Shown here in pieces: positions 34,450 through 43,580 of a stretch of DNA of 61,622 nucleotides. This DNA is from Pseudomonas avellanae BPIC 631. GTDB taxonomy: Bacteria; Pseudomonadota; Gammaproteobacteria; Pseudomonadales; Pseudomonadaceae. Both the position numbers and the translations under genes were made by a program. The notes beneath the pieces were generated by a model that was not told the DNA's origin, made no database searches, and was given only the letters and a program-made list of their open reading frames with translations. The number at the start of each line of letters is the position of its first letter. Positions within the stretch are counted from its first letter, which is position 1. The stretch is taken from the NCBI RefSeq assembly GCF_000444135.1, contig NZ_ATDK01000056.1:1-61622 (forward strand), written 5' to 3'.

Positions 34450-35532
34450 ATGAAGATCGGTGTAATCGGTGGCGGCCAGCTCGGTCGCATGTTGGCATTG
34501 GCAGGGACGCCGCTGGGCATGAACTTCGCCTTTCTCGATCCCGCGCCGGATGCTTGCGCCGCCGCGTTGGGTGAGCATTTGCGTGCCGATTACGGCGACC
34601 TGGATCATCTGCGTCAGTTGGCTGATGAAGTCGATCTGGTAACGTTCGAATTTGAAAGCGTTCCGGCTGAAACCGTCGCGTTCCTGTCGCAGTTCGTGCC
34701 GGTCTACCCGAGTGCCGAAGCGTTGCGCATCGCGCGTGACCGCTGGTTTGAAAAAAGCATGTTCAAGGATCTAGGCATTCCGACGCCGGCGTTTGCCGAC
34801 ATCCAGTCGCAAGCCGACCTGGATGCCGCTGTGGCCAGCATTGGTCTGCCCGCCGTTCTGAAAACCCGCACCCTGGGTTATGACGGCAAGGGCCAGAAGG
34901 TCCTGCGTTCGGCAGCCGATGTGCTCGGTACGTTCGCCGAACTGGGCAGCGTGCCTTGCCTTCTGGAAGGCTTCGTGCCGTTCACCGGGGAAGTGTCCTT
35001 GATTGCCGTGCGTGCGCGTGACGGCGAAACCCGTTTTTACCCGCTGGTGCACAACACTCATGACAGCGGCATCCTGCGCTTGTCCATTGCCAGCACCGAT
35101 CACCCTTTGCAGGCACTGGCAGAAGATTATGCCGGGCGTGTGTTGAAGCAACTGGATTACGTCGGCGTGCTGGCATTCGAGTTCTTCGAGGTCGACGGTG
35201 GCCTGAAAGCCAACGAGATTGCACCGCGCGTGCACAACTCCGGCCACTGGACCACCGAAGGCGCCGAGTGCAGCCAGTTCGAAAACCACCTGCGGGCGGT
35301 TGCCGGTCTGCCACTGGGCTCGACGGCCAAGGTCGGCGAGAGCGCCATGCTCAACTTTATCGGCGAAGTGCCGGCAGTGGACAAGGTCATGGCTGTCGAG
35401 GACTGTCACCTGCATCACTACGGTAAAGCGTTCAAGGCTGGCCGTAAGGTGGGCCACGCCACCGTTCGCAGCGCCGACCGCGCCACGCTGGATCGCCAGG
35501 TGAAGCGGGTCGAAGCGCTGATCAAGCCGTAA
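34450..35532 (+). CDS. purK: N5-carboxyaminoimidazole ribonucleotide synthase PurK
   Basis: The ATP-grasp enzyme that makes N5-CAIR from AIR, bicarbonate and ATP, feeding PurE. The 360 residues begin MKIGVIGGGQLGRMLALAG, the typical PurK preATP fold. ATP-grasp cues are KTRTLGYDGKGQKVL and FEFFEVDGGLKANEIAPRVHNSGHWT. It is co-transcribed with purE. Confidence 0.96.
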   Translation: MKIGVIGGGQLGRMLALAGTPLGMNFAFLDPAPDACAAALGEHLRADYGDLDHLRQLADEVDLVTFEFESVPAETVAFLSQFVPVYPSAEALRIARDRWFEKSMFKDLGIPTPAFADIQSQADLDAAVASIGLPAVLKTRTLGYDGKGQKVLRSAADVLGTFAELGSVPCLLEGFVPFTGEVSLIAVRARDGETRFYPLVHNTHDSGILRLSIASTDHPLQALAEDYAGRVLKQLDYVGVLAFEFFEVDGGLKANEIAPRVHNSGHWTTEGAECSQFENHLRAVAGLPLGSTAKVGESAMLNFIGEVPAVDKVMAVEDCHLHHYGKAFKAGRKVGHATVRSADRATLDRQVKRVEALIKP

Positions 35533-35545
35533 CGCTTGCGCCAAT

Positions 35546-35768
35546 GCTCTGCGTCATACGCAAGTCTCAGGCGTAGGCGCAGACCGGGCGACGCTTCGCT
35601 TGTCCGCGAAGAGGGTGGTACATCTACATCCGCAAAAAACTTGTCGCTCCCGCCATAGCCTTCGCGGACAAGTCCGCACAAGCGAAGCGTCGCCCGGTCC
35701 GCTTCTACGCCCTCCGGGCAGATGCTTGCTTTATGGGCACCTCATGACCTGTGCATAACGCTGAGCGC
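35546..35768. repeat. Repeat cluster 3 with inverted ends
   Basis: A 220-base gene-free element. Its left end GCTCTGCGTCATACGCAAGTC (35546-35566) is an imperfect inverse of its right end at 35746-35768 (GACCTGTGCATAACGCTGAGCGC). Inside are GACCGGGCGACGCTTCG (near 35582) and its inverse CGAAGCGTCGCCCGGTC (near 35683), plus GCGGACAAGTCCGC. The arrangement resembles a non-autonomous mobile element. The rest of the 35533-35976 gap shows nothing clear. Confidence 0.7.
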
Positions 35769-35976
35769 AGAAGCATGCGGAGCGAGCGTTTTAACTGCCG
35801 TGTCACTCTTTTGCGTTCAGCTTCATGCAGGTTCAGCCCTGCCATTCATGAAGAATTCTCCACCTCGACTCAAACTCGCCATTTTGCCGGAACCATTCCC
35901 TGCTACTGTTCTCAGATAGCAGTAAGTCGGGGCTGCTATTGCCCAGGCATGTTCACTTAATACAGAGGGAAATGGC

Positions 35977-36222
35977 ATGGGTATCATTGGAACCATCTTT
36001 ATCGGCCTGATCGTTGGTCTGTTGGCTCGCTTTCTGAAGCCGGGCGATGACAGCATGGGCTGGATCATGACCATTGTGCTGGGTATCGCCGGTTCGCTCG
36101 CGGCAACCTATGGTGGCCAGGCACTGGGTATCTATCACGCAGGCGAGGGTGCAGGTTTCCTCGGTGCACTGGTCGGTGCAATCATCCTGCTGGTTATCTA
36201 CGGCATGATCAAAAAGAAATAA
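35977..36222 (+). CDS. YeaQ/YmgE family stress membrane protein
   Basis: An 81-residue GlsB/YeaQ/YmgE family protein with three membrane segments: IIGTIFIGLIVGLLARFL, WIMTIVLGIAGSLAATYGG and GFLGALVGAIILLVIYGMI, ending in IKKK. The conserved KPGDDSMGW loop joins the first two. It is linked to envelope or transglycosylation-associated stress in other bacteria; the molecular role is unknown. It follows the repeat cluster and has a hairpin after it. Confidence 0.9.
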   Translation: MGIIGTIFIGLIVGLLARFLKPGDDSMGWIMTIVLGIAGSLAATYGGQALGIYHAGEGAGFLGALVGAIILLVIYGMIKKK

Positions 36223-36234
36223 CGTTTCATGTTC

Positions 36235-36264
36235 AGCCCTCTGTTCTGTACGGCGCAGAGGGCT
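36235..36264 (+). terminator. Hairpin after the YeaQ-like gene
   Basis: AGCCCTCTG and CAGAGGGCT form a perfect 9-bp stem with a 12-base loop, 12 bases after the stop codon. No T run follows, so it may be a weak terminator. Confidence 0.5.
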
Positions 36265-36305
36265 AGAATGCGCGGCAACTCTTCTCCCTTTTGCCGAGCT
36301 TTATC

Positions 36306-36839
36306 ATGCGTCGCTTTCTGTTGATGACCCTTTTGCTGCTGTCCGGGCTTGCACACGCCCAGTTGCCGGAAACCGACTGGCTTGAGCTGATGCCCAAGTC
36401 CGATCAAAAAGCCCTTGATGCCATGCCCGAGATTGACCACAACTCTCCGGAAGCCATGGGTACGTTCGACAGCAAAGGTGGCTTGAAGCAGAGCAAGGGT
36501 TTGCCGGCGGTGATGTATTCCACCAAGACTGTCCCTGCCATGAACGGCAAGACCATTCGTTTAGGTGGTTATCCCGTACCCCTCGAAACCGACGCCAAGG
36601 GTCATAGCACGCTGTTCTTCATCGTGCCTTACCCCGGCGCCTGTATCCACGTGCCGCCACCGCCGCCCAACCAACTGGTGCTGGTGCGCTACCCCAAGGG
36701 TCTGAAGCTGGACGACATCTACACACCGCTGTGGGTAGAAGGCACACTCAAGATCGAGAAAGTCAGTAACGATCTGGCCGATGCCGCTTACGCAATGGAT
36801 GCATCAAAGGTCCGCGTGGTGGTCGAGTCGGACCTTTGA
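36306..36839 (+). CDS. DUF3299 family exported protein
   Basis: A 177-residue protein of the DUF3299 family, unknown function. It has a signal peptide (MRRFLLMTLLLLSGLAHAQ) and a mature domain with the family core KTIRLGGYPVPLETD, FFIVPYPGACIHVPPPPPNQ and YTPLWVEGTLKIEKV. The single Cys in PGACIH with the following His is conserved in the family as I recall and could bind metal. It is a single gene. Confidence 0.85.
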   Translation: MRRFLLMTLLLLSGLAHAQLPETDWLELMPKSDQKALDAMPEIDHNSPEAMGTFDSKGGLKQSKGLPAVMYSTKTVPAMNGKTIRLGGYPVPLETDAKGHSTLFFIVPYPGACIHVPPPPPNQLVLVRYPKGLKLDDIYTPLWVEGTLKIEKVSNDLADAAYAMDASKVRVVVESDL

Positions 36840-36864
36840 TGGTTGATCGTTAATCAGACTGTGA

Positions 36865-37776
36865 TCAAAGCGCCTCACCCCAGATACTCACACCCAGCAC
36901 ATGCATCTGGTCAGGCACCAGCGTGACCACGTCGTCCAGCACGTTGGCGGTTTCGACGCAGACCATGCGCTGCCAGCCGTCGGCTGCCATGTCGGTGAAT
37001 TTGCCGGTTTTCTCGATCCACGGGTTCCACAGGATGGCTGATTTCGAGCCAGTGCTGCGGATGTGGATGCGTCGTTGCCACTCGGGGTCGACGATGCTGA
37101 GCACACCTGGCGTGTTCTGGTAGATACGATCGGTTTCGCCGGTGAACGTCAGGTCGCCGGTCTGTTCGCGTTCTTCCCAGTTTGCCAGGGTTTCGATGTA
37201 GCGCAGCCCGTCGAGTCCTTCGACGCTGACCTGACGAACATCGCTGACGGCAAAGTAGGTGTGCAGCGCCTGACTGAAGGTGACCGGTTCTGCGCCGCAG
37301 TTATAGCTGACCAGACTGACGTTCAGTGCGTGGTCCAGGCGAATGCTCAGTTTCAGGGCGACGTTGTGCGGCCAGCCTGGCAAGTGGCCTTCGGCTTCGG
37401 GGAGGACAAACTCCACCAGCAGTGCATCGCCATCTGCGCCAATACCGAGCAGTTGCCAGTCCAGCGCGCGGACTTCGCCGTGGGCCTTGGCGGGTTCGCT
37501 GCTGTCGCGCATGGCCTGCACGCTCTGAGGGTTGCGCTCCAGATTGCCGAACCACGGCCAGCAGATGGGCATGCCCGCACGGATCGCTTTGCCTTTCTTG
37601 AACGGCGCTTCTTCGTTCAGCCATACCAGTGGCGGTTGCCCGGCCACCTGATAGCTGAGTATGTGCGCGCCTTGCTGGGCGACCAGCAGCTCTGCTTCGC
37701 CGTGGCGAATGCGCCAGCAGTTCAGCTCATCGTACTGGACGGATTCGACGAGGGGTTCAACCGGGGATGTTGGCAT
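36865..37776 (-). CDS. yeaD: D-hexose-6-phosphate mutarotase
   Basis: Interconverts alpha- and beta-anomers of glucose-6-phosphate and similar hexose phosphates. The 303 residues show the galactose-mutarotase fold: RAGMPICWPWFGNLE, AKAHGEVRALDWQL with a catalytic His, ALHTYFAVSDVRQVSVEGLDG, with a second His, and VWNPWIEK-like ILWNPWIEKTGKF. It is a cytoplasmic single gene, convergent with the DUF3299 gene. Confidence 0.9.
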   Translation of the reverse strand: MPTSPVEPLVESVQYDELNCWRIRHGEAELLVAQQGAHILSYQVAGQPPLVWLNEEAPFKKGKAIRAGMPICWPWFGNLERNPQSVQAMRDSSEPAKAHGEVRALDWQLLGIGADGDALLVEFVLPEAEGHLPGWPHNVALKLSIRLDHALNVSLVSYNCGAEPVTFSQALHTYFAVSDVRQVSVEGLDGLRYIETLANWEEREQTGDLTFTGETDRIYQNTPGVLSIVDPEWQRRIHIRSTGSKSAILWNPWIEKTGKFTDMAADGWQRMVCVETANVLDDVVTLVPDQMHVLGVSIWGEAL

Positions 37777-37866
37777 GCAAGGTTCTCACTCAATGACCGT
37801 GACGAAAATAGACCGCTTCACGAAGAATGAGTTTACCGCGCAGCCAAACCTGGGCCGAGCAACAAT

Positions 37867-38268
37867 TTACCGTCGTGCAGGAACCGAGCGTGTCCGGCCG
37901 CTGGAATCTATGGCCACGAACACGAATGCGGCCTCTGTTACCTTGCGCCACTCGCTGGTAACCGGGTCATCGCTCCACACTTCGACCATCATCTTGATCG
38001 AGGTGCGCCCCACTTCCAGGGTGCGCGTATAAAAGGAAAGCTGCTCGCCGACTGCGACCGGCACCAGAAACGCCATGCGATCGATAGCCACGGTCGCCAC
38101 GCGACCGCCGGCCACCTTGCTGGCCATCGCGGTACCGGCCAGGTCCATCTGAGACACCAGCCAGCCGCCGAAGATGTCGCCAAAGCCGTTGGTTTCACGG
38201 GGAAGAGCAGTGATTTGCAGCGCAAGGTCACCTTGCGGAGTTGGATCTTCTTGTTCGAGCTCGATCAT
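37867..38268 (-). CDS. Acyl-CoA thioesterase (hotdog fold)
   Basis: A 133-residue hotdog thioesterase. Active-site segment ETNGFGDIFGGWLVSQMDLAGTAMASK places the catalytic Asp in the central helix, and VATVAIDRMAFLVPVAVGEQLSFYTR is the following strand. It is shorter than the thioesterase at 8983 and lacks its helical tail. It is close to E. coli YciA. It lies 90 bases downstream of the mutarotase start on the same strand. Confidence 0.9.
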   Translation of the reverse strand: MIELEQEDPTPQGDLALQITALPRETNGFGDIFGGWLVSQMDLAGTAMASKVAGGRVATVAIDRMAFLVPVAVGEQLSFYTRTLEVGRTSIKMMVEVWSDDPVTSEWRKVTEAAFVFVAIDSSGRTRSVPARR

Positions 38269-38697
38269 GCCTAGGGTGCCTCTGACCCATGACTCTCATT
38301 ATTGTGTGCCGCGGTTAACAGGGGCCATTCAAAACCATGCGCATGAACGTTAGGGGTTCAGCACTGGTGTGGCCTAAGGGAAACTCTGCGAAACCCGCTG
38401 ATTCAGACGTTTTCGCACAACTTCCCACTGCTGTTGACGGCTTGCGAGTATATCGGGCGTTGCGTCTTAGAACGACCGTCGGGTTTTCATTTTGTATTGA
38501 TGCAGTTCTTGACATGTGTTTTTTGAAAGCAATTTGCTATCTTGCTGGACCTCTACAGGTAACAAGACTGCCTGTACACGCAATTTTGGTGCCTATCTGC
38601 GCCGTTGCTCCCGACTATCGCTTCTGCACGGCACCCCGCAGCAGCCAGCGTTGCTGTCGCTTGCCCCTTCGAAGAACAAGTAAAGAGAAGCCTTGTC
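38269..38697. other. Gene-free interval before MFS gene
   Basis: About 430 bases with no supportable gene. It holds a TTGACA at 38509-38514, but the nearest TATCTT is 23 bases away, too far for a standard promoter. I see no repeat family member or hairpin of note here. Confidence 0.5.
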
Positions 38698-39987
38698 ATG
38701 TCATCTGTTCCCTCAAGTTCCACGCAGCCTGCGCGGCCGTTGACTCGCAGCGATTACAAAACCCTCTCGCTGTCCGCTCTGGGTGGTGCCCTGGAGTTCT
38801 ACGATTTCATCATCTTCGTGTTTTTCGCGGCGGTGGTTGGAAAGCTGTTCTTCCCGGTCGATATGCCTGACTGGCTGCGCATGATGCAGACCTTTGGCAT
38901 TTTCGCCGCCGGTTATCTGGCAAGGCCGCTGGGCGGCATTATCATGGCGCACTTCGGCGATTTGCTGGGGCGCAAGAAAATGTTCACCCTGAGCATCTTC
39001 ATGATGGCCGTGCCGACGCTGATCATGGGCCTGTTGCCCACTTATGCGCAGATCGGCATGTGGGCACCCATTCTGCTGCTGGTGATGCGGGTCATTCAGG
39101 GCGCGGCCATTGGCGGCGAAGTGCCGGGGGCCTGGGTGTTCGTGTCCGAGCATGTACCTGCACGTCGCGTCGGTTATGCATGCGGCACACTGACGGCGGG
39201 CCTGACTGCCGGTATTTTGCTGGGCTCGCTGGTTGCCACGGCGATCAACAGCATTTACACACCGGTTGAAGTGTCGGACTACGCCTGGCGGATTCCTTTC
39301 CTGCTGGGCGGCGTGTTCGGCCTGATGTCGGTGTACCTGCGTCGCCTGCTGCACGAGACCCCGGTGTTCGCCGAACTGCAACAGCGCAAGGCGCTGGCAG
39401 AAGAAGTGCCACTCAAGGCGGTGTTGCGCGATCATCGCGGGGCCGTTGCGCTGTCGATGCTGATGACCTGGTTGCTGTCGGCCGGCATCATTGTCGTGAT
39501 CCTGATGACGCCTACCATCCTGCAGACTATCTACGGCTTCCCGGCGGCCACGGCGTTGAAGGCCAACAGCCTGGCAATCGTGTTCCTCAGCCTGGGCTGC
39601 ATCGCTGCCGGCGCGCTGGCGGATCGCTTCGGTGCAGGCTGGGTATTTCTGCTGGGCAGTGCCGGTTTGCTGGTCAGTTCCTGGACGTTCTATCACGTCC
39701 TCGGCAGCCATCCGGAGGTGCTGTTCCCGCTCTATGCAATCACCGGGCTGTTCGTCGGCACCATCGGCGCGGTGCCTTACGTCATGGTCAAAGCCTTCCC
39801 GCCTGTGGTGCGCTTTTCCGGGCTGTCGTTCTCCTACAACCTGGCGTACGCCATTTTCGGTGGTCTGACGCCGATGGTGGTGACGTTAATGCTCAAGAGC
39901 AGCCCGATGGGGCCGTCCTGGTATGTCGCGATTCTCTGCGGCCTGGGCATGGCAATCGGTGTGTTCCTGCTGACCAGGAAGCGTTGA
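38698..39987 (+). CDS. MFS transporter (metabolite:H+ symporter family)
   Basis: A 429-residue inner-membrane transporter of the metabolite:H+ symporter group (ProP/KgtP type). Twelve hydrophobic segments are visible. Signatures are LGGALEFYDFIIFVFFAA, GYLARPLGGIIMAHFGDLLGRKKMF (the MFS loop 2-3 motif), VIQGAAIGGEVPGAWVF and LADRFGAGWVF. ATG 38698 is the start; the upstream frame extension lacks coding character. The substrate, an organic acid or amino acid, is not evident. It is followed by a strong terminator. Confidence 0.88.
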   Translation: MSSVPSSSTQPARPLTRSDYKTLSLSALGGALEFYDFIIFVFFAAVVGKLFFPVDMPDWLRMMQTFGIFAAGYLARPLGGIIMAHFGDLLGRKKMFTLSIFMMAVPTLIMGLLPTYAQIGMWAPILLLVMRVIQGAAIGGEVPGAWVFVSEHVPARRVGYACGTLTAGLTAGILLGSLVATAINSIYTPVEVSDYAWRIPFLLGGVFGLMSVYLRRLLHETPVFAELQQRKALAEEVPLKAVLRDHRGAVALSMLMTWLLSAGIIVVILMTPTILQTIYGFPAATALKANSLAIVFLSLGCIAAGALADRFGAGWVFLLGSAGLLVSSWTFYHVLGSHPEVLFPLYAITGLFVGTIGAVPYVMVKAFPPVVRFSGLSFSYNLAYAIFGGLTPMVVTLMLKSSPMGPSWYVAILCGLGMAIGVFLLTRKR

Positions 39988-40027
39988 TCAGCGTCGCCTG
40001 AAAACCGGCTTGTTGATCCCTACCGCT

Positions 40028-40065
40028 AAAAGGCTGTCGCCCCCGTTCAGGGGCGATGGCCTTTT
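40028..40065 (+). terminator. Rho-independent terminator of MFS gene
   Basis: AAAAGGC...TCGCCCC pairs with GGGGCGA...GCCTTTT around a short loop, then TTTTC. It lies 41 bases after the MFS stop. Confidence 0.85.
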
Positions 40066-40072
40066 CATCTTA

Positions 40073-40090
40073 TTGTCATAATCAATTCAT
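40073..40090 (+). promoter_or_regulatory. Pho box before pstS
   Basis: TTGTCAT-AATC-AATTCAT fits the PhoB site of two 7-base repeats spaced by four bases (consensus CTGTCAT). It lies 66 bases before the pstS start. The second half is degenerate. Confidence 0.7.
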
Positions 40091-40156
40091 AGAGTGTTCA
40101 CAAGACTGGCCGACGAGGCTTGTGAATACCTACATACCCTGCCCGGAGCGCAAGGA

Positions 40157-41155
40157 ATGACACTCAAGCGTTTGATGACTGCACTGACGTTCGTTGCCGC
40201 TGGAGTGGCAGCAACCCACACGTTCGCGGCCGTCGACCCTGCCATCAAGGCCTACACCAAGACCTCCGGTGTGTCGGGCAATCTCTCCAGTGTCGGTTCC
40301 GATACCCTGGCAAATCTCATGACCTTGTGGGCGGAGGCGTACAAGAAAGAATACCCGAGCGTGAACATCCAGATTCAGGCAGCGGGTTCTTCCACTGCCC
40401 CGCCGGCATTGACCGAAGGCACCGCCAACCTGGGGCCGATGAGCCGCAGGATGAAAGACGGCGAACTGTCGGCGTTCGAGCAAAAGCACGGTTACAAACC
40501 GACGGCGATTCCGGTCGCGGTCGATGCGCTGGCGGTGTTCGTGCACAAGGACAACCCGATCAAGGGCCTGACCCTGCAGCAAGTGGACGCGATTTTCTCG
40601 GTAACCCGGCTGTGCGGCGCCAAGGCTGATGCAAAAACCTGGGGTGATGTGGGCGTGACGGGCGATCTGGCGGGCAAGCCGATCCAGCTGTTCGGTCGCA
40701 ACTCGGTCTCAGGCACTTACGGTTACTTCAAGGAAGAAGCCCTGTGCAAAGGCGACTTCAAGGCCAACGTCAATGAGCAGCCGGGTTCGGCATCCGTGGT
40801 CAGCGCCATCAGCAACTCGCTGAACGGTATTGGTTACTCGGGCATTGGTTATAAAACGTCCAATGTCAGGACCGTGCCGCTGGCGAAGAAAGAGGGGGGC
40901 GAGTTTGTCGAAGACAACGAAGCCAACACGTTGAACGGCACCTATCCGCTGTCGCGCTTTCTCTACGTTTACGTGAACAAGGCACCCAACCAGCCTCTGG
41001 CACCGCTGGAAGCAGAATTCGTCAAACTGGTGCTGTCCAGGCAGGGCCAGGAAGTGGTGATGAAAGACGGTTACATTCCGCTGCCCGCGCGCGTGGTGGA
41101 AAAGACCCTGACTGATCTCGGCCTGCAAAGCGCAAGCGGGCTGGCGGTCAAGTAG
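40157..41155 (+). CDS. pstS: Phosphate-binding protein PstS
   Basis: The periplasmic phosphate receptor for the Pst ABC importer, 332 residues. A signal peptide ([24 protein letters not shown]) precedes a PBP-like domain. Phosphate-binding cues are [35 protein letters not shown] and [13 protein letters not shown]. Start 40157 has an AAGGA beside it and a GGAG 9 bases ahead. It is preceded by a Pho box and followed by pstC after 128 bases that hold a second Pho box. Confidence 0.94.
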   Translation: MTLKRLMTALTFVAAGVAATHTFAAVDPAIKAYTKTSGVSGNLSSVGSDTLANLMTLWAEAYKKEYPSVNIQIQAAGSSTAPPALTEGTANLGPMSRRMKDGELSAFEQKHGYKPTAIPVAVDALAVFVHKDNPIKGLTLQQVDAIFSVTRLCGAKADAKTWGDVGVTGDLAGKPIQLFGRNSVSGTYGYFKEEALCKGDFKANVNEQPGSASVVSAISNSLNGIGYSGIGYKTSNVRTVPLAKKEGGEFVEDNEANTLNGTYPLSRFLYVYVNKAPNQPLAPLEAEFVKLVLSRQGQEVVMKDGYIPLPARVVEKTLTDLGLQSASGLAVK

Positions 41156-41241
41156 CCGCGAGGCGCAATGGACTGGCCTGCACACAAATTTCACCGTCCG
41201 CCGCCGGCTTCACGGGCAGCGGGCTTTTTTGCGTCACCTTG

Positions 41242-41259
41242 CTGTAATGTTTTTGTCAT
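41242..41259 (+). promoter_or_regulatory. Pho box before pstC
   Basis: CTGTAAT-GTTT-TTGTCAT has two 7-base half-sites at the right four-base spacing and close to the PhoB consensus. It lies 24 bases before the pstC ATG, so pstCAB-phoU can be induced separately from pstS. Confidence 0.8.
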
Positions 41260-41283
41260 ACAAGGCGTCTACGGTGTGTGCGC

Positions 41284-43569
41284 ATGAATGAGCTGTTCAA
41301 ATCCTCGATGAATCAGAGTTCGCCTCCGGAGCGGATCGACTTCAACACGCCTGCCATGCAGCGCAAGCGTCGTGTCCGCGCGCTCAAGGATCGGCTCACT
41401 CACTGGTACGTCGCCATTGGTGGCCTCGCCGTGCTGGCCGCCATCACGCTGATCTTCTTCTATCTGGCCTATGTCGTTGCGCCGCTGTTCAAAGGCGCGA
41501 GCCTGACCTCTGCACCGGCGCTTGATGCGCCGTGGATGCAGGGCGCCGGCGAGCCGTTGATGATCTCGATCGAAGAGCAGAACCTGATCGGCATGCGTGT
41601 TTCCGACAAGGGCGAAGTGATCTTTTTCAATGTTCAGAGCGGCGCGGAGCTGCACCGGGTGGCCTTGCCGCTCCCTGCGGGTGTGTCCGTCGCTTCCATC
41701 GGCAAGGATCAGCCCGGCGCGCCGCTTATAGCACTGGGCCTTTCCAATGGTCAGGTGCTGATTTTCAGGCATACCTACCTGACCACGTATCCGGACAACC
41801 AGAAAACCATCACCCCGAGCGTGGCCTGGCCCTACGGTGAAACACCGCTGGTGCTGGATGAAGCCGGGCGGGCGGTCGAACATGTGACGGTCAGCGCGGA
41901 CGGCGATAGCCTGAAAGTGGCGGGTTCGACCGGCACCCAACTGCACGTCATGTCGCTCGAACAGAAAGAAAACATGATGACCGGCGAGATGACGCGTGAG
42001 CAGACGCGCATCGAACTGCCGCAGATGTCCGCCGAGGTCAAAGCCATCTACATCGACCCTCGCCAGCAATGGATGTACGTCATCAATGGCCGGGCGCAGG
42101 CGGATGTGTTCAGCCTGCGTGATCGCAGCCTCAATGGGCGTTACAAGCTGCTGGAGGACGGCAACGCCGAAATCACCGCCAGCGCTCAGTTGGTCGGCGG
42201 TATTTCGCTGATCATCGGCAACTCCAAAGGCAGCATGTCTCAGTGGTTCATGGCCCGTGACACTGATGGCGAACAGCGCTTCATGCGGATTCGCGACTTC
42301 AAGATGGGCAAGGCGCCGATCCGTCAGATCAGGGCCGAGCAGCGTCGCAAGGGTTTTATCGCACTTGATGAGTCGGGCCGGCTGGGGGTGTTTCACAGCA
42401 CGGCGCACCGCACATTGCTGGTCGAAAAGGTTGCAGATGGCCCCGGCATCCTGACGCTGTCGCCGCGCGCCAATCAGGTGTTGATCGAAAGTGGCGGCAA
42501 GTTGTTGCCCCTCACGCTGGATAACCCGCACCCGGAAGTGTCCTGGAGTTCGCTGTGGGGCAAGGTCTGGTACGAGAACTACGACGAGCCCAAGTACGTC
42601 TGGCAATCCACGGCGTCCAATTCTGACTTCGAGCCAAAGCTGAGCCTCGCACCGCTGACCTACGGCACGCTCAAGGCGGCGTTCTACGCCATGCTGCTGG
42701 CCGCGCCGCTGGCCGTTGCTGCAGCTATTTACACCGCCTACTTCATGGCACCGGGCATGCGCCGCAAGGTCAAGCCGGTGATCGAGTTGATGGAGGCCAT
42801 GCCGACGGTGATTCTCGGCTTCTTTGCCGGACTGTTTCTTGCGCCGTACCTGGAAGCGCACCTGCCTGGCATCTTCAGCCTGTTGCTGCTCACGCCGATC
42901 GGTATTCTGCTGGCCGGCTTTTTCTGGACCCGTCTGCCTGATTCGATTCGCCTGCGCGTGCCCGATGGCTGGGAAGGCGCGATTCTGATCCCTGTCGTGC
43001 TGTTGGTAGGCTGGTTTTCCCTGAGCATGAGCCCTCACCTGGAAAACTGGTTTTTCGGTGGCGACATGAGCACGTGGATCCGCGACGAACTGGGTATTAC
43101 CTACGATCAGCGCAACGCGCTGGTGGTCGGTATTGCGATGGGCTTTGCGGTGATCCCCAATATTTATTCGATTGCCGAAGACGCCGTGTTCAGCGTGCCA
43201 CGCAGCCTGACCCTCGGCTCGCTGGCACTGGGCGCAACACCGTGGCAGACCCTGACGCGGGTCGTCATTCTGACCGCCAGCCCGGGCATTTTTTCAGCGT
43301 TGATGATCGGTATGGGCCGGGCGGTGGGTGAAACCATGATTGTGCTGATGGCCACCGGCAACACGCCGATTATGGACATGAACCTGTTTGAAGGCATGCG
43401 CACCCTGGCGGCCAACGTTGCGGTGGAAATGCCCGAGTCGGAAGTCGGTGGCAGTCATTATCGGGTGCTGTTTCTGGCGGCGCTGGTGCTGCTGATCTTC
43501 ACCTTTGTGATGAACACTCTCGCAGAGCTGATTCGTCAGCGTCTGCGCAAGCAATATTCGTTGCTGTAG
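41284..43569 (+). CDS. pstC: Phosphate ABC permease PstC, long form
   Basis: A permease subunit of the Pst importer, 761 residues, far longer than the about 320 of E. coli PstC. An N-terminal membrane segment (WYVAIGGLAVLAAITLIFFYLAYVVAPLF) precedes a roughly 390-residue periplasmic region rich in beta-repeat-like strands, and then the usual six-span permease domain (LKAAFYAMLLAAPLAVAAAIYTAYF onward, ending RQRLRKQYSLL). EAMPTVILGFFAGLFLAPYLE and the EAA-like SLALGATPWQTLTRVVILTASPGIFSALMIGMGRAVGETM are present. Pseudomonas commonly carries this long form. It follows a Pho box. Confidence 0.92.
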   Translation: MNELFKSSMNQSSPPERIDFNTPAMQRKRRVRALKDRLTHWYVAIGGLAVLAAITLIFFYLAYVVAPLFKGASLTSAPALDAPWMQGAGEPLMISIEEQNLIGMRVSDKGEVIFFNVQSGAELHRVALPLPAGVSVASIGKDQPGAPLIALGLSNGQVLIFRHTYLTTYPDNQKTITPSVAWPYGETPLVLDEAGRAVEHVTVSADGDSLKVAGSTGTQLHVMSLEQKENMMTGEMTREQTRIELPQMSAEVKAIYIDPRQQWMYVINGRAQADVFSLRDRSLNGRYKLLEDGNAEITASAQLVGGISLIIGNSKGSMSQWFMARDTDGEQRFMRIRDFKMGKAPIRQIRAEQRRKGFIALDESGRLGVFHSTAHRTLLVEKVADGPGILTLSPRANQVLIESGGKLLPLTLDNPHPEVSWSSLWGKVWYENYDEPKYVWQSTASNSDFEPKLSLAPLTYGTLKAAFYAMLLAAPLAVAAAIYTAYFMAPGMRRKVKPVIELMEAMPTVILGFFAGLFLAPYLEAHLPGIFSLLLLTPIGILLAGFFWTRLPDSIRLRVPDGWEGAILIPVVLLVGWFSLSMSPHLENWFFGGDMSTWIRDELGITYDQRNALVVGIAMGFAVIPNIYSIAEDAVFSVPRSLTLGSLALGATPWQTLTRVVILTASPGIFSALMIGMGRAVGETMIVLMATGNTPIMDMNLFEGMRTLAANVAVEMPESEVGGSHYRVLFLAALVLLIFTFVMNTLAELIRQRLRKQYSLL

Positions 43570-43580
43570 GAAGGTAGACG

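Noticed and set aside
38509..38543. Sigma-70 promoter for the MFS gene
   Set aside because: TTGACA and the nearest TATCTT are 23 bases apart, outside the usual 16-18.
41269..43038. 589-residue open frame antisense to pstC
   Set aside because: It is opposite a well-supported gene, its protein is His/Arg/Gln-rich without any domain, and long antisense frames are common in high-GC Pseudomonas DNA.
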